Part shown: positions 35,334 to 45,255 of the stretch, one piece after another
How positions within the stretch are numbered: position 1 is the first letter of the stretch
Layout: each line of letters starts with the position of its first letter
Source: Rhizobium acidisoli
GTDB taxonomy: Bacteria; Pseudomonadota; Alphaproteobacteria; Rhizobiales; Rhizobiaceae
Direction of reading: 5' to 3'
NCBI RefSeq assembly: GCF_002531755.2
Contig: NZ_CP034998.1
Location: forward strand, 310,001-374,000
Length of the DNA stretch: 64,000 nucleotides
Notes under the pieces: model-generated
Databases searched by the model: none
What the model saw: only the letters and a program-made list of their open reading frames with translations
Told to the model about the DNA's origin: nothing
Translations under genes and position numbers: made by a program

Positions 35334-35359
35334 TATTGTGACGAAACTGTGTCACAATA
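35334..35359. promoter_or_regulatory. Inverted repeat TATTGTGAC-N8-GTCACAATA upstream of rem
   Basis: Perfect 9-bp arms around an 8-base spacer, 232 bases before rem and 24 bases after the transglycosylase stop. The arms resemble half sites of the CRP type, but the spacing is larger than the usual 6 bases. It could be an operator or a terminator stem (no T run follows). Confidence 0.4.
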
Positions 35360-35380
35360 TGGCAGGAATCCGGCATGAAT

Positions 35381-35396
35381 CCCCTGCGCAAGTCAT
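35381..35396 (+). promoter_or_regulatory. CGCAAG element upstream of rem
   Basis: CCCCTGCGCAAGTCATAATT, with CGCAAG at 35387-35392, in the 280-base AT-richer gap before rem. No gene is seen in the gap, which also contains GTTAAC at 35409-35414. Confidence 0.4.
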
Positions 35397-35590
35397 AATT
35401 AAGGGTCTGTTAACTTTTCCACGAAATTTTGGTGTGCATAAACAACCGGACCCACTAAATATAGATCAAATCGCTACCCAGATCTTAATCAATTATTAGT
35501 TTCTGCCATTAACTTTAACGAGTTGTCGCCGATTCGTGCGATTCGTACCCATAGATCATCGAAGTGCCACACTGATTCGGAGGCGGACGA

Positions 35591-36262
35591 ATGATCGTCG
35601 TGGTTGATGAGCGTGAGCTCGTGAAAGATGGATACACATCTCTGTTTGGCCGTGAGGGCATTCCCTCCACCGGCTTTGATCCAGCGGAATTCGGCGAGTG
35701 GGTACAGACCGCTGCTGATTCCGATATTGCGGCAGTCGAGGCATTCTTGATTGGTCAGGGCCAGCGCAGCCTCGAACTCCCCCGGGCGATCCGGGACCGG
35801 TCGATGGCGCCGGTGATTGCGGTCAGCGATCAGCCCTCGCTCGAAAACACTCTTGCGCTGTTCGATTGCGGCGTCGACGATGTGGTGCGCAAACCGGTGC
35901 ATCCGCGCGAAATCCTCGCAAGGGCGGCTGCGATCCGACGCCGGCTGAAGGCGATTGCCAACTACACCGAAATCGGCGGGATCCGCGTCTTCTCGGATGG
36001 TCGTGACCCCGAGATCAACGGCGAAGTCTTCGCGCTTCCCCGGCGCGAGCGCCGCATCCTCGAATATTTGATCGCCAATCGCGGTCGCCGGGTCACCAAG
36101 ACCCAGATCTTCAACGCCATCTACGGCATCTTCGATGAAGAGGTCGAGGAGAACGTCGTCGAAAGCCATATCTCGAAGTTGCGCAAGAAGCTGCGCAAGA
36201 AGCTCGGCGTCGATCCGGTCGATTCCAAGCGCTTCCTTGGCTACTGCATCGATTGGGCCTGA
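35591..36262 (+). CDS. rem: OmpR-family motility regulator Rem
   Basis: Transcription activator of class II flagellar genes, itself under VisNR control in Sinorhizobium. The 223-residue protein has a receiver-like N-terminal domain and a winged-helix C-terminal domain (about 125-223; [20 protein letters not shown], then [18 protein letters not shown]). The receiver is degenerate. The usual phospho-acceptor Asp is replaced by E50 ([12 protein letters not shown]), while the Lys of VVRKPVHP remains. It probably works without phosphorylation. GGAGGCGG precedes the ATG. Central in the flagellar cluster, before flgE. Confidence 0.93.
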   Translation: MIVVVDERELVKDGYTSLFGREGIPSTGFDPAEFGEWVQTAADSDIAAVEAFLIGQGQRSLELPRAIRDRSMAPVIAVSDQPSLENTLALFDCGVDDVVRKPVHPREILARAAAIRRRLKAIANYTEIGGIRVFSDGRDPEINGEVFALPRRERRILEYLIANRGRRVTKTQIFNAIYGIFDEEVEENVVESHISKLRKKLRKKLGVDPVDSKRFLGYCIDWA

Positions 36263-36269
36263 TTTTCCG

Positions 36270-36289
36270 GCCGGGCGGCGGCGCCCGGC
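36270..36289. terminator. GC-rich hairpin after rem
   Basis: GCCGGGCG/CGCCCGGC arms lie within 30 bases of the rem stop. There is no T run, so termination is only possible. Confidence 0.35.
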
Positions 36290-36329
36290 TGAACCTCGAT
36301 ATTGGCCTCGCAGCGCGCCATCACAGACA

Positions 36330-36347
36330 GCTTCACGCAAGGCCCGA
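36330..36347 (+). promoter_or_regulatory. CGCAAG element upstream of flgE
   Basis: CAGCTTCACGCAAGGCCCGAC, with CGCAAG at 36336-36341, lies 46 bases before the flgE ATG. Member of the recurrent flagellar element. Confidence 0.42.
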
Positions 36348-36387
36348 CAAATACTCTCGAGCTTAACAGGTAAAACGAGGTTTTCAG

Positions 36388-37698
36388 ATGAGCATTTTCG
36401 GCAGCATGAAGACGGCGGTATCGGGCATGAATGCGCAGGCGAACCGCCTCAGCACGGTCTCCGACAACATCGCCAACGTTAACACGACCGGTTACAAGGC
36501 TGTGTCGACGAGCTTCTCCTCGCTGGTCCTGCCTTCTTCGGGCGGCAACTACAATTCCGGCGGCGTTCAGACCTCGGTCCGCCAGGCCGTCTCCGATCAG
36601 GGCGATATTTCCTACACCACCTCGAGCACCGACCTTGCGATCTCGGGCGACGGCTTCTTTATCGTCCAGGGCGCCGACGGCACACCGGTTCTGACCCGCG
36701 CCGGCGACTTCACCAAGGACGACGAGGGCAATCTCGTTAACGCCGCCGGCTTCGGCCTGATGGGCTATTCCTACAACTCCGGTTCTCCCGCTGTTGTCGT
36801 CAACGGCTTCGACGGCCTCGTTCCCGTCAACGTCAACCAGGAAGGCCTGACCGCCATCGCCTCGACCTCAGGCGTCTTCAAGGGCAACCTCGATTCCAAC
36901 GCTAAGGTTGCTCCGGTCGCTCCTGCGACGCTTCCGAGCGACAACGGCGCTACCGGCACCCCGACAACCGATACCAAGAAGTTCTCGATGGTCGCCTACG
37001 ACACGCTCGGCAACAAGGTGATGTACGACTTCTACTTCACCAAGACCTCGGTTACGACACCCCCGCCGGCAACCGGTACCGCCAGCACCTGGGAGGTTGC
37101 TATCTTCCGCAACGCCGATGCGGCGACCGGCGGCACGACCTCCTTCCCCTACACCACGGCCGGCGGCGCCGTCGCCACGACCACGCTGGACTTCGACTCC
37201 ACCGGCAAGATCACCAACTCTACCGGTTCCGCGACTATCGTCGATCCGGTGACCGGCTTGTCGATCGACATGGATCTCTCGGGCTTCACCCAGCTCGGCG
37301 CGGCCTTTGCCGGCACCGGTACGCCGAACGGTCAGGCCGCAAGCCCGGTCAAGGATGTCACGATCGACGGCGACGGCATCGTCTACGCCAAATACGAGGA
37401 CGGCAGCACCAAGCCGCTCTACCGCATTCCGCTCGCCAATGTCGCAAGTCCGGACAAGCTGACGCTGATGAGCGGCAACGTCTACAGCGCCAACGGCCAG
37501 TCGGGCGTGACCGTCACCGGCTTCCCGCAGACCAACGGCCTCGGCACGATCAAGTCGGGCGCTCTCGAAGGTTCGAACGTCGACCTCGCCGGCGAGCTCA
37601 CCGAGATGATCGAATCCCAACGCAGCTATACCGCCAATTCCAAGGTGTTCCAGACGGGGTCCGACATCATGGACGTCCTCGTCAACCTCAAGAGATAA
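36388..37698 (+). CDS. flgE: Flagellar hook protein FlgE
   Basis: Forms the hook. The 436-residue product has the N-terminal rod/hook motif (LSTVSDNIANVNTTGYKAVS) and the C-terminal motif (SNVDLAGELTEMIESQRSYT). A large exposed middle domain is rich in Thr, Gly and Ala, with several TTTP-like stretches. First gene of flgE-flgK-flgL-flaF-flbT-flgD-fliQ. Preceded by the CGCAAG element and by rem. Confidence 0.97.
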   Translation: MSIFGSMKTAVSGMNAQANRLSTVSDNIANVNTTGYKAVSTSFSSLVLPSSGGNYNSGGVQTSVRQAVSDQGDISYTTSSTDLAISGDGFFIVQGADGTPVLTRAGDFTKDDEGNLVNAAGFGLMGYSYNSGSPAVVVNGFDGLVPVNVNQEGLTAIASTSGVFKGNLDSNAKVAPVAPATLPSDNGATGTPTTDTKKFSMVAYDTLGNKVMYDFYFTKTSVTTPPPATGTASTWEVAIFRNADAATGGTTSFPYTTAGGAVATTTLDFDSTGKITNSTGSATIVDPVTGLSIDMDLSGFTQLGAAFAGTGTPNGQAASPVKDVTIDGDGIVYAKYEDGSTKPLYRIPLANVASPDKLTLMSGNVYSANGQSGVTVTGFPQTNGLGTIKSGALEGSNVDLAGELTEMIESQRSYTANSKVFQTGSDIMDVLVNLKR

Positions 37699-37717
37699 TC
37701 AGGGTAACGGGTAAGCC

Positions 37718-39205
37718 ATGTCGCTCACGTCCGCACTTAATACCGCGCAGGGAATATTCAACAATACCGGCACGCAGAGCAGTGTCGTATCGAACAATAT
37801 TTCGAATGCCGGCAACAAGGATTACGTGCGCCGACAGGCGATGCTCACCACGTCCCTGAACGGCGCGCAGGTCGTCAAGATCGACCGGGCGCAAGAAGAT
37901 GCCCTGCTGCGCCAATATCTGAAATCATCCTCTCAGGACAGCGCCCAGCAGACCCTGCTCAGCGGTCTCGAGGATCTGAAGTCGATCATGGGTGGCAACG
38001 ACTACGAAACGTCGCCATCCACTTATCTCGGTGTTTTCCAGCAGAAGCTGCAGGCCTTCCGCACGACGCCGGGCAGCACCGTCGCCGCCCAGGGCGCCAT
38101 CACCGCCGCCCAGGACGTCGCCAACTCGCTGAACAACGCGTCGACTTCCGTGCAGGATGTCCGCGCCAGTGCCGACAAGCAGATCTCTACCGCGGTCGAT
38201 ACGCTGAATACGCTGCTCAGCCAGTTCGAGACGGCCAACAATGCGGTGAAGACCGCCACGGCCACGGGCGCGGATGCCTCCAGCGCTCTCGACGAGCGCG
38301 AGAAGGCCCTCAAGCAGATTTCGCAGATCGTCGGTGTCAGCGCGACGACGCGCGACAACAACGACATGGTGCTAAGCACCTCTGACGGGACGATTCTCTT
38401 CGAGACGATCCCGCGCACGGTGACGTTCCAGGCGAAGGATGCCTACAACGCCACCATAACCGGCAATTCGGTCTATATCGACGGTGTCGCGCTCCCACGT
38501 GGCAGCGGATCGACGGCGACGGGGCAGGGGAGCCTTCAGTCGCTCCTGCAGGTCCGTGACGAGATCGCTCCCAACTTCCAGAAGCAGCTCGATGAAATCG
38601 CCCGCGGCCTGGTCTCGCTCTTCAAGGAGCAGAGCACGTCGGGTACCCCGGCCTATGTGACCGGTCTCTTCACCTGGAGCGGCGACACGGTCGAGGCCGG
38701 CAGCACCGCGGTTGCCGGCATGGCGTCGACCATCACCGTCAGCAGCACCGTCATCACCTCGCAGGGCGGCGACCCGATGCGCCTGCGCGATGGCGGCGTC
38801 AACGCCGATGGCGTCGTCAACAACACTACCCACCTCAGCGGCTATACGACTGACCTCGATAGTCTTTATAATGCCTTGGGGTCCGATATGGATTTCGATC
38901 CGGCAACCGGAACGACAGTCGGTTTCGACACCACGACGGGCATCGATTCGAACGTCAGCATCATGGAATACGCTACGAATTCCCTCGGCTGGCTCGAGCA
39001 GTACCGCAGCAACGCCACGACCGCGGCGGAGAACACCTCGGCGGCGCTGTCGCGCTCGGACGAGGCCTATTCCAACGAGACCGGCGTCAACCTCGACGAG
39101 GAACTGACGCTGCTCCTCGACATAGAGCAGTCCTACAAGGCGGCGACCAAAATCCTGAACGCTGTCGACGAAATGTTGAAGTCATTGCTGGATATTGCGA
39201 GTTAA
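37718..39205 (+). CDS. flgK: Hook-filament junction protein FlgK (HAP1)
   Basis: First hook-associated protein. The 495-residue product starts with SLTSALNTAQGIFNNTGTQS and SNNISNAGNKDYVRRQAML. It ends with the helix GVNLDEELTLLLDIEQSYKA, both typical. The middle includes SSALDEREKALKQISQIVGV. It lies 19 bases after flgE and 3 bases before flgL. Confidence 0.96.
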   Translation: MSLTSALNTAQGIFNNTGTQSSVVSNNISNAGNKDYVRRQAMLTTSLNGAQVVKIDRAQEDALLRQYLKSSSQDSAQQTLLSGLEDLKSIMGGNDYETSPSTYLGVFQQKLQAFRTTPGSTVAAQGAITAAQDVANSLNNASTSVQDVRASADKQISTAVDTLNTLLSQFETANNAVKTATATGADASSALDEREKALKQISQIVGVSATTRDNNDMVLSTSDGTILFETIPRTVTFQAKDAYNATITGNSVYIDGVALPRGSGSTATGQGSLQSLLQVRDEIAPNFQKQLDEIARGLVSLFKEQSTSGTPAYVTGLFTWSGDTVEAGSTAVAGMASTITVSSTVITSQGGDPMRLRDGGVNADGVVNNTTHLSGYTTDLDSLYNALGSDMDFDPATGTTVGFDTTTGIDSNVSIMEYATNSLGWLEQYRSNATTAAENTSAALSRSDEAYSNETGVNLDEELTLLLDIEQSYKAATKILNAVDEMLKSLLDIAS

Positions 39206-39208
39206 GCC

Positions 39209-40255
39209 ATGAAGAGCTCATTTATTTCAAGTTCGGCCATTCAGAATGCGATGCGTTTGACCATTCGTCAGGGGCAGAACCAGATGACGAAGGCGACGAT
39301 GGAGGCAACGACGGGTGTCTATGCCGACATCGGTGTCTCGCTCGGCGGCAATGCCGCCAGAAGCGTCGACTTCAGCCGCGAGGTCGACAGGATCGATACG
39401 ATCAAATCGAGCAATTCGCTCGTCACCGCGCGCATGGAATCCTCGCAACTCGGCCTGTCCAAGATGAAGGACGTCGGCGACGGCCTTGTTTCAAAGCTGA
39501 CGGCGCTCCAGGGCAGCCACGATCCCGGCAGCATTACCGTCGCCATCCAGTCGGCGACCAGCGCGCTCTCCACCATGATGGACACGGCCAATACCATGGT
39601 GAACGGCGAATACCTGTTCTCCGGCATCAATACCGATGTGCAGCCGCTGACTGACCAGACGACGGCGACGAGTGCAGATATCGTCACCGCGCTGAATACC
39701 TATGCGACGGGCCTCGGCAAGGGTGTCAGCGATCTCACCGGCGACGAAATGGAGACCTTCATTACGACAACGGTCGAGCCGATGTTCAGCGAGGCAAACT
39801 GGACCAATGCGACGACCGGCTGGTCGCAGGCATCGAGCCAGAACATGACGAGCCGCATCAGCAATTCGGAAGTCATCGAATCCTCGACCAACGCCAACTC
39901 CGAAGGCATGCGCTACATGGCGCTCGCCTCGGTGATGACCTCGGCGCTGCTCGGCCAGGACCTCAGCAGCGATGCGATGAGCACGGTGTCGAAGCAGGCG
40001 ATCAGCTATACGACGAAGGCGACCAGCGGCCTCGTCACCCAGGCAAGCCAACTCGGCCTTTCCCAGGAGCGCGTCAAGAAGTCCAACGACGCCCTCGACG
40101 CCCAGTCTAATATCATCAAGAACAAGCTCGTCGATCTCCAGGGCGTCGATCCTTACGAGGCCTCGACCCTCGTCAAGACTTTGGAAACACAGCTTGAAAC
40201 GGCTTATACGATCGTCTCGAAGATCCAGCAGTTGAGTCTCGTAAACTACCTTTGA
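39209..40255 (+). CDS. flgL: Hook-filament junction protein FlgL (HAP3)
   Basis: Flagellin-like junction protein of 348 residues. N-terminal part SAIQNAMRLTIRQGQNQMTK and C-terminal helix DPYEASTLVKTLETQLETAY are flagellin-family features. MVNGEYLFSGINTDVQPLTD is the characteristic FlgL segment. It directly follows flgK, which gives the two junction proteins together. flaF follows after 36 bases. Confidence 0.95.
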   Translation: MKSSFISSSAIQNAMRLTIRQGQNQMTKATMEATTGVYADIGVSLGGNAARSVDFSREVDRIDTIKSSNSLVTARMESSQLGLSKMKDVGDGLVSKLTALQGSHDPGSITVAIQSATSALSTMMDTANTMVNGEYLFSGINTDVQPLTDQTTATSADIVTALNTYATGLGKGVSDLTGDEMETFITTTVEPMFSEANWTNATTGWSQASSQNMTSRISNSEVIESSTNANSEGMRYMALASVMTSALLGQDLSSDAMSTVSKQAISYTTKATSGLVTQASQLGLSQERVKKSNDALDAQSNIIKNKLVDLQGVDPYEASTLVKTLETQLETAYTIVSKIQQLSLVNYL

Positions 40256-40291
40256 TGATCAAAGGCGCGCAAGATTAAGAAGGATGCATGA

Positions 40292-40639
40292 ATGTATCAG
40301 TTCTCTTATGCCGAAGTCATGCAGGACTCGGTGGCCGACGCGAAAGAGCGGGAATGGCAGGTTCTTGACCGGTCCATAGATCTGCTGTCGTTGGCGCGCG
40401 AAAAGGAAAAATACGGCCGGGAAGCCATCGAAGCCCTGTTTTATACCCGCCGGGTATGGATCAGCTTCATCGAGGATCTGAAACATCCCGACAATCAGCT
40501 GGAGATCGAGCTCAGGGCCAACCTCATCTCGATCGCGATCTGGATATTGAAGGAATGCGACAGGATACGAAAACGTCTGTCTAATAACTACCAGGGCATC
40601 ATCGACGTTACCACCATCATCAGGGATGGACTTAAATGA
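40292..40639 (+). CDS. flaF: Flagellar biosynthesis regulator FlaF
   Basis: Small cytoplasmic regulator (115 residues) needed for flagellin synthesis or secretion in alphaproteobacteria, acting with FlbT. The family sequence is clear: [20 protein letters not shown], then [20 protein letters not shown] and [17 protein letters not shown]. It overlaps flbT by four bases, as in Caulobacter and other rhizobia. Confidence 0.95.
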   Translation: MYQFSYAEVMQDSVADAKEREWQVLDRSIDLLSLAREKEKYGREAIEALFYTRRVWISFIEDLKHPDNQLEIELRANLISIAIWILKECDRIRKRLSNNYQGIIDVTTIIRDGLK

Positions 40640-41085
40640 AAAGTACACTTCGCATTTCTCTGAAAGCCGGAGAAAGAATCTTCATCAACGGCGCCGTCCT
40701 GCGTGTCGACCGCAAGGTCGCGCTGGAATTCCTGAATGATGTGACGTTCCTTCTCGAAAACCACGTCCTCCAGCCGGAAGGCGCCACCACGCCCCTGCGT
40801 CAGCTCTATTTCATCGCGCAGATGATCCTCATCAATCCCGAGGGCAAGGACCACTCGACGGCGATGTTCCGCAAGTCGATCACCATGCTGCTCAGCTGCT
40901 TCAAAAACGAGGAAATCCTCGCCGAACTGAAGCGCATCGATGCACTCGTCTCGACCGGCCGCGCCTTCGATGCGCTGAAGGCGATCCGCGGCCTCTACGC
41001 GATCGAAGACAATATCCTCAACAACCACGAAATGCCGCCGACGATGGTCGAGCAGATTCGCAGGGAGATTGCACCATGGCGGTAG
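40636..41085 (+). CDS. flbT: Flagellin post-transcriptional regulator FlbT
   Basis: In Caulobacter FlbT binds the flagellin mRNA leader and promotes decay; in rhizobial relatives its effect can be opposite. The 149-residue product matches the family: [20 protein letters not shown], then [21 protein letters not shown] likely target is the flagellin leaders at 26520-26566 and 27676-27722. Overlaps flaF by 4 and flgD by 10 bases. Confidence 0.95.
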   Translation: MKSTLRISLKAGERIFINGAVLRVDRKVALEFLNDVTFLLENHVLQPEGATTPLRQLYFIAQMILINPEGKDHSTAMFRKSITMLLSCFKNEEILAELKRIDALVSTGRAFDALKAIRGLYAIEDNILNNHEMPPTMVEQIRREIAPWR

Positions 41086-41525
41086 ACGCAACATCAAGTG
41101 TGACCTCGACGGGCACGACAAGCACGACAAGTTCCGCCCAGAGTAAGGCGACGCTGAACTACGACAATTTCCTGCAGCTGCTCATCGCGCAGATGAAGAA
41201 CCAGGATCCGACCGATCCGGTCGACGCCAGCGAGCAGATGTCACAGCTGGCAAGCTTCTCGCAGGTCGAACAGACGATCCAGACCAACACCAAGCTGGAT
41301 ACGCTGCTGGCAAGCTCGAGCCTTACCCAGGCCAGCAGCTACGTCGGCAAATACATGGAAAGCGCTGACGGCACCGTCAAAGGCACCATCGAATCCGTCA
41401 AGGTTTATTCCGACGGCATCATTGCGACGACCACCGATGGCGGTAATATACTCGTGCAGGCGGGAATCACTGTTGCCGACAAGGCGCCGACCACGACGAC
41501 CACCAGCAGCGACAGCGATACCTGA
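41076..41525 (+). CDS. flgD: Flagellar hook cap / assembly protein FlgD (short form)
   Basis: Hook scaffold protein. The conserved N-terminal domain is present: [20 protein letters not shown], then [20 protein letters not shown]. At 149 residues it is shorter than the enterobacterial protein and ends soon after a small beta-rich segment, a form seen in rhizobia. The start overlaps the end of flbT. A Thr/Ser-rich tail ends the protein. Confidence 0.94.
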   Translation: MAVDATSSVTSTGTTSTTSSAQSKATLNYDNFLQLLIAQMKNQDPTDPVDASEQMSQLASFSQVEQTIQTNTKLDTLLASSSLTQASSYVGKYMESADGTVKGTIESVKVYSDGIIATTTDGGNILVQAGITVADKAPTTTTTSSDSDT

Positions 41526-41614
41526 GACCGCGGCGCCGAAGCGTCGGGTGATACCAATCAATAGCGGCCCGGCCAAGGCGGGGCTGCTTCGAGGCGATAT
41601 GAGGTTGCCTTCAG

Positions 41615-41881
41615 ATGAATGAAGCTGATGCATTGGATCTGTTCCAGGCCGCGATCTGGACGGTCCTGATTGCCGCCGGTCCGGCTGTCATTGCCGCGAT
41701 GGTCGTGGGTCTCGTCATCGCCCTGATCCAGGCGTTGACCCAGGTGCAGGAAGCGACGCTGACCTTCGTGCCGAAGATCGTCGCAGTGCTGATCACGGTC
41801 GGCGTCACGGCACCTTTCGTCGGCTCGCAGATCTCGATTTTCACCAATCTCGTCTTCTCGCGCATCCAGTCCGGTTTCTGA
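41615..41881 (+). CDS. fliQ: Flagellar export gate protein FliQ
   Basis: Two-helix membrane protein of 88 residues in the export gate. Sequence ALDLFQAAIWTVLIAAGPAV, then LVIALIQALTQVQEATLTFV, is diagnostic. It is separated from flgD by 89 bases and followed by flhA after an intergenic element. Confidence 0.96.
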   Translation: MNEADALDLFQAAIWTVLIAAGPAVIAAMVVGLVIALIQALTQVQEATLTFVPKIVAVLITVGVTAPFVGSQISIFTNLVFSRIQSGF

Positions 41882-41884
41882 GCC

Positions 41885-41906
41885 ACCTTCGCGCAAGCTT
41901 CGCCAT
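41885..41906 (+). promoter_or_regulatory. CGCAAG element upstream of flhA
   Basis: CCTTCGCGCAAGCTTCGCC, with CGCAAG at 41892-41897, is 72 bases before the flhA start. It closely resembles the elements before fliF and motA/flgF. Confidence 0.45.
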
Positions 41907-41969
41907 TTAACTCTCGATCCGAATTGGGCGGACCGAGTCCGCCTCCTCTCATGAAGAGACGGAACTGAC

Positions 41970-44057
41970 ATGGCGCAACCACCTGCATTACCCCTTCCGA
42001 AAGTCGCCCCGAGCCTGCGCGATGTCGGTTTTGCCCTCGGCATCATCGGCATCATCTGCATTCTCTTCCTGCCGATCCCGCCATTCCTGATCGACATGGG
42101 GCTGGCCTTCTCGATCGCCTTCTCGGTGCTGATCCTGATGGTTGCGCTGTGGATCCAGAAACCGCTCGATTTCTCGTCCTTCCCGACCATTCTGCTGATC
42201 GCGACGATGACCCGGCTGGCGCTGAACATCGCGACGACGCGCGTCATCCTGTCCCACGGCAATGAGGGCCACGACGCGGCCGGCGGCGTCATCGCCGGTT
42301 TCGCAAGCCTGGTGATGTCCGGCGACTTCGTCATCGGTCTGATCGTCTTCCTGATCCTCATCACCATCAACTTCATCGTCATCACCAAGGGCGCCACGCG
42401 TATCGCCGAAGTCGGCGCGCGATTCACCCTCGATGCCATCCCCGGCAAGCAGATGTCGATCGACGCCGATCTTTCGGCCGGCATCATCGATGAAAGGGAA
42501 GCCCAGCGCCGGCGCAGGGAACTCGAAGAGGAAAGCTCCTTCTTCGGTGCGATGGACGGTGCGTCGAAATTCGTGCGCGGCGATGCCGTCGCCGGCCTGA
42601 TCATCACCGCCATCAACGTCTTCGGCGGCATCATCATCGGCTATTTCCGCCACGGCATGCCGATCGGCGAAGCAGCCGACGTCTTCGTCAAGCTCTCCGT
42701 CGGCGACGGCCTCGTCTCGCAGATGCCGGCCCTGATCGTCTCGCTCGCCGCCGGCCTGCTCGTCTCGCGCGGCGGCACCACCGGCTCCACCGACCAGGCG
42801 GTTGTCAACCAGTTGAGCGGTTACCCCCGCGCGCTCTCGGTCTCGGCCGTGCTGATGTTCGTCCTGGCGCTGATGCCGGGCCTGCCCTTCGTCCCCTTCG
42901 TGATCCTCGGCAGTCTTCTTGCCTTCGGCGCCTGGTTCATCCCGCGTCAGGTCGAGGCCGAAAACAAGCTTCGCCGCGAGCAGGAGGAAAAGAAGGTCGT
43001 CCAGAGCAAGGAGCTGGAAAAGGATTCGGTCAAAGCGGTGCTGCGGACCTCCGAGATCGAGCTTGCGCTCGGCAAGATGGTCTCGACGCGACTGCTCGGC
43101 GCCCACCAGGAGCTCGCCTTCCGCGTCGGCAAGATGCGCAAGAAGTTCGCCACCCAATACGGTTTCGTCGTGCCCGAGATCAAGGTCACCGACGATATCG
43201 CCATCGCCGAGAAGTCCTACCAGATCCGCATCCACGGCACGACGGTCGCCTCCAACCTGCTGCGCGTCGGCGAAGTTCTCGTCGTCACCGGCGCCGGCCG
43301 CCGGCCGAGCATCCCCGGCGATGAAATCCGCGAACCCGCTTTCGGCATGCCGGCCGTCTCGATCCTCGAAAACTTCGCCGACGATCTGAAACGCGAGGGC
43401 TTCCAGCCGATCGACAACGTCTCCGTCGTGCTGACCCATATGAGCGAGGTCATCCGCAACAACCTGCCGCAGCTTCTGTCCTACAAGGACGTCAAGGTGC
43501 TGATCGATCGCCTCGATCCCGAATATAAGAAGCTCGCCGACGAGATCTGCTCGTCGCACATGTCCTATTCGGGCCTGCAGGCGGTGCTCAAACTGCTGCT
43601 TGCCGAACGCGTCTCGATCCGCAACCTGCACCTCATCCTCGAAGCGGTGGCGGAACTCGCCCCGCATGTCAGGAAGACCGAGCAGATCGTCGAGCATGTC
43701 CGCATCCGCATGGCCCAGCAGCTCTGCGGCGACCTTGCCGACAACGGCGTGCTGCGCGTCCTCAGGCTGGGCAGCAAATGGGATCTCGCTTTCCACCAGG
43801 CGCTGAAGCGCGACGCCAAGGGCGAGGTGATCGAATTCGACATCGATCCGCGCAACCTGGAAGAATTCAGCGAACAGGCCACCAAAGTTATCCGTGAGTT
43901 CATGGATCGCGGCCTGCCATTCGCACTTGTCACCTCGCCGGAAACACGCTCCTATGTGCGCATGATCATCGAACGGCTGTTCGCCACGCTGCCGGTCCTG
44001 TCGCATGTCGAACTGGCCAAGGGCATCGAGATAAAGATTTTGGGCTCTATTTCATGA
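41970..44057 (+). CDS. flhA: Flagellar export gate protein FlhA
   Basis: Largest export gate subunit, 695 residues. Up to eight membrane segments occupy the first 330 residues. The FHIPEP-type signature region is seen as [20 protein letters not shown] and [19 protein letters not shown]. The cytoplasmic domain (about 360-695) docks export chaperones and includes [20 protein letters not shown]. It overlaps fliR by four bases. A long open frame on the opposite strand is a codon-bias shadow. Confidence 0.97.
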   Translation: MAQPPALPLPKVAPSLRDVGFALGIIGIICILFLPIPPFLIDMGLAFSIAFSVLILMVALWIQKPLDFSSFPTILLIATMTRLALNIATTRVILSHGNEGHDAAGGVIAGFASLVMSGDFVIGLIVFLILITINFIVITKGATRIAEVGARFTLDAIPGKQMSIDADLSAGIIDEREAQRRRRELEEESSFFGAMDGASKFVRGDAVAGLIITAINVFGGIIIGYFRHGMPIGEAADVFVKLSVGDGLVSQMPALIVSLAAGLLVSRGGTTGSTDQAVVNQLSGYPRALSVSAVLMFVLALMPGLPFVPFVILGSLLAFGAWFIPRQVEAENKLRREQEEKKVVQSKELEKDSVKAVLRTSEIELALGKMVSTRLLGAHQELAFRVGKMRKKFATQYGFVVPEIKVTDDIAIAEKSYQIRIHGTTVASNLLRVGEVLVVTGAGRRPSIPGDEIREPAFGMPAVSILENFADDLKREGFQPIDNVSVVLTHMSEVIRNNLPQLLSYKDVKVLIDRLDPEYKKLADEICSSHMSYSGLQAVLKLLLAERVSIRNLHLILEAVAELAPHVRKTEQIVEHVRIRMAQQLCGDLADNGVLRVLRLGSKWDLAFHQALKRDAKGEVIEFDIDPRNLEEFSEQATKVIREFMDRGLPFALVTSPETRSYVRMIIERLFATLPVLSHVELAKGIEIKILGSIS

Positions 44058-44806
44058 TAACAGACCCGCAAGGGACCGTTCTCGCGCTGTTTCTGGTTTT
44101 CTGCCGGATCGGTGGCTGTGTGCTGGCTCTTCCGGGTTTTTCCTCGGCGCGCGTGCCCGAACAGCTGCGCGTCTTCATCGCCCTAGCGCTGTCGATCGCC
44201 GTCATGCCGCTGCTCTGGGACACGGTCTATCCAGCCGTCCACACCGGTTCCGGAACCTATATCGGCCTGATCGTCAGCGAATCGCTGATCGGCGTGATGT
44301 ACGGCATGCTGGCGCGGATTTACACGCTCGGCATGCAGTTCGCCGCGACGATCATCGCCACCATGGTCGGTTATACCCAGCCGGGCTCGGCCGATATCAT
44401 CGAAGACACGCCGGAGAGCAGCCTTTCCGGCTTCATCACCTTTGCCGGCATCATGATCCTCTTCATCATGGACTTCCATCATATCGTCTTTCGGGCGCTG
44501 ATCGATTCCTACACGACCATGCCCTTCGGCGGCCTGATGCAGATGCGCGCGACGCTGATCTCCTTTAGCGACACGCTGGAACAGACCACCTACATCATGC
44601 TGCGGCTGTCGAGCCCGTTTTTGATCTACGGCCTGATCTTCAACGTCTCGATCGGCTTCATCAACAAGCTGGCGCCGCAGATCCCGGTCTACTTCATCTC
44701 GACGCCCTATCTGCTGATGGGCGGGCTCTTCCTCGTCTACTTCTCGATTGCGGCCCTGGTCAGCCAGTTCGGCCAGTCCTTCGGCTCGATCTATATCGGG
44801 CGATGA
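44054..44806 (+). CDS. fliR: Flagellar export gate protein FliR
   Basis: Membrane subunit (250 residues) of the export pore with FliP and FliQ. Several hydrophobic segments are visible. Conserved features include [20 protein letters not shown] and [20 protein letters not shown]. It overlaps flhA by ATGA and is followed by the FliJ-like gene after 4 bases. Confidence 0.96.
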   Translation: MITDPQGTVLALFLVFCRIGGCVLALPGFSSARVPEQLRVFIALALSIAVMPLLWDTVYPAVHTGSGTYIGLIVSESLIGVMYGMLARIYTLGMQFAATIIATMVGYTQPGSADIIEDTPESSLSGFITFAGIMILFIMDFHHIVFRALIDSYTTMPFGGLMQMRATLISFSDTLEQTTYIMLRLSSPFLIYGLIFNVSIGFINKLAPQIPVYFISTPYLLMGGLFLVYFSIAALVSQFGQSFGSIYIGR

Positions 44807-44810
44807 GGCG

Positions 44811-45224
44811 ATGATCGACAAGAACCGCTCCCAGAAGCTCAAGCGACTGCTCTCGGTGCAACGGCATATCGAAAGGATGGCCGAGAACGATCTGGCCGAA
44901 ACCAGCCGCCAGCGCGTCGAGGTCAATGCGGCGATGGATGACGTCATCCTCGCACTCGGCTCGATGGACCCGGTCCACCACGCCTTTTCGCAGAATTACG
45001 CCGACCGATTCGGCAGGCTTTCGATCAAGGATCTGCAGCTGACCGGCATGCAGGAAGTCCACGAAATGCGGCTGGCGCGTGAGCGCGCCAAGGGCGACCG
45101 GTTCGAAGAAGGCATGAAAGAAGCCCTCGAGGCCGAGCGCCGCGAGGCCGACGACAATGCCGTCTACGATGTCATCGATCAGCAATTCGCAACGCCAGCC
45201 TCCAGCAAGCTTCGAAACCCATAG
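44811..45224 (+). CDS. FliJ-like coiled-coil protein (candidate)
   Basis: Product of 137 residues, nearly all helical and charged, directly after fliR. It begins KNRSQKLKRLLSVQRHIERM and continues with heptad-like helices, ending ERREADDNAVYDVIDQQFA. Length, coiled-coil character and position in the export-gate unit match FliJ, the stalk protein of the FliI ATPase. Primary similarity is too low to be sure. I use ATG 44811; the open frame extends upstream into fliR only by chance. flgJ follows after 31 bases. Confidence 0.72.
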   Translation: MIDKNRSQKLKRLLSVQRHIERMAENDLAETSRQRVEVNAAMDDVILALGSMDPVHHAFSQNYADRFGRLSIKDLQLTGMQEVHEMRLARERAKGDRFEEGMKEALEAERREADDNAVYDVIDQQFATPASSKLRNP

Positions 45225-45255
45225 TCGTTACGATCTTAAATTAGAGGATTGTAAC

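Noticed and set aside
35334..35359. CRP binding site upstream of rem
   Set aside because: The arms resemble half sites, but the spacing between TGTGA and TCACA is 10 bases rather than 6. Kept only as an unassigned dyad.
41988..44006. 672-codon open frame on the minus strand opposite flhA
   Set aside because: FlhA is certain on the plus strand. The antisense frame is a codon-bias shadow with low-complexity composition (Asp/Gly/His/Arg-rich) and no family features.
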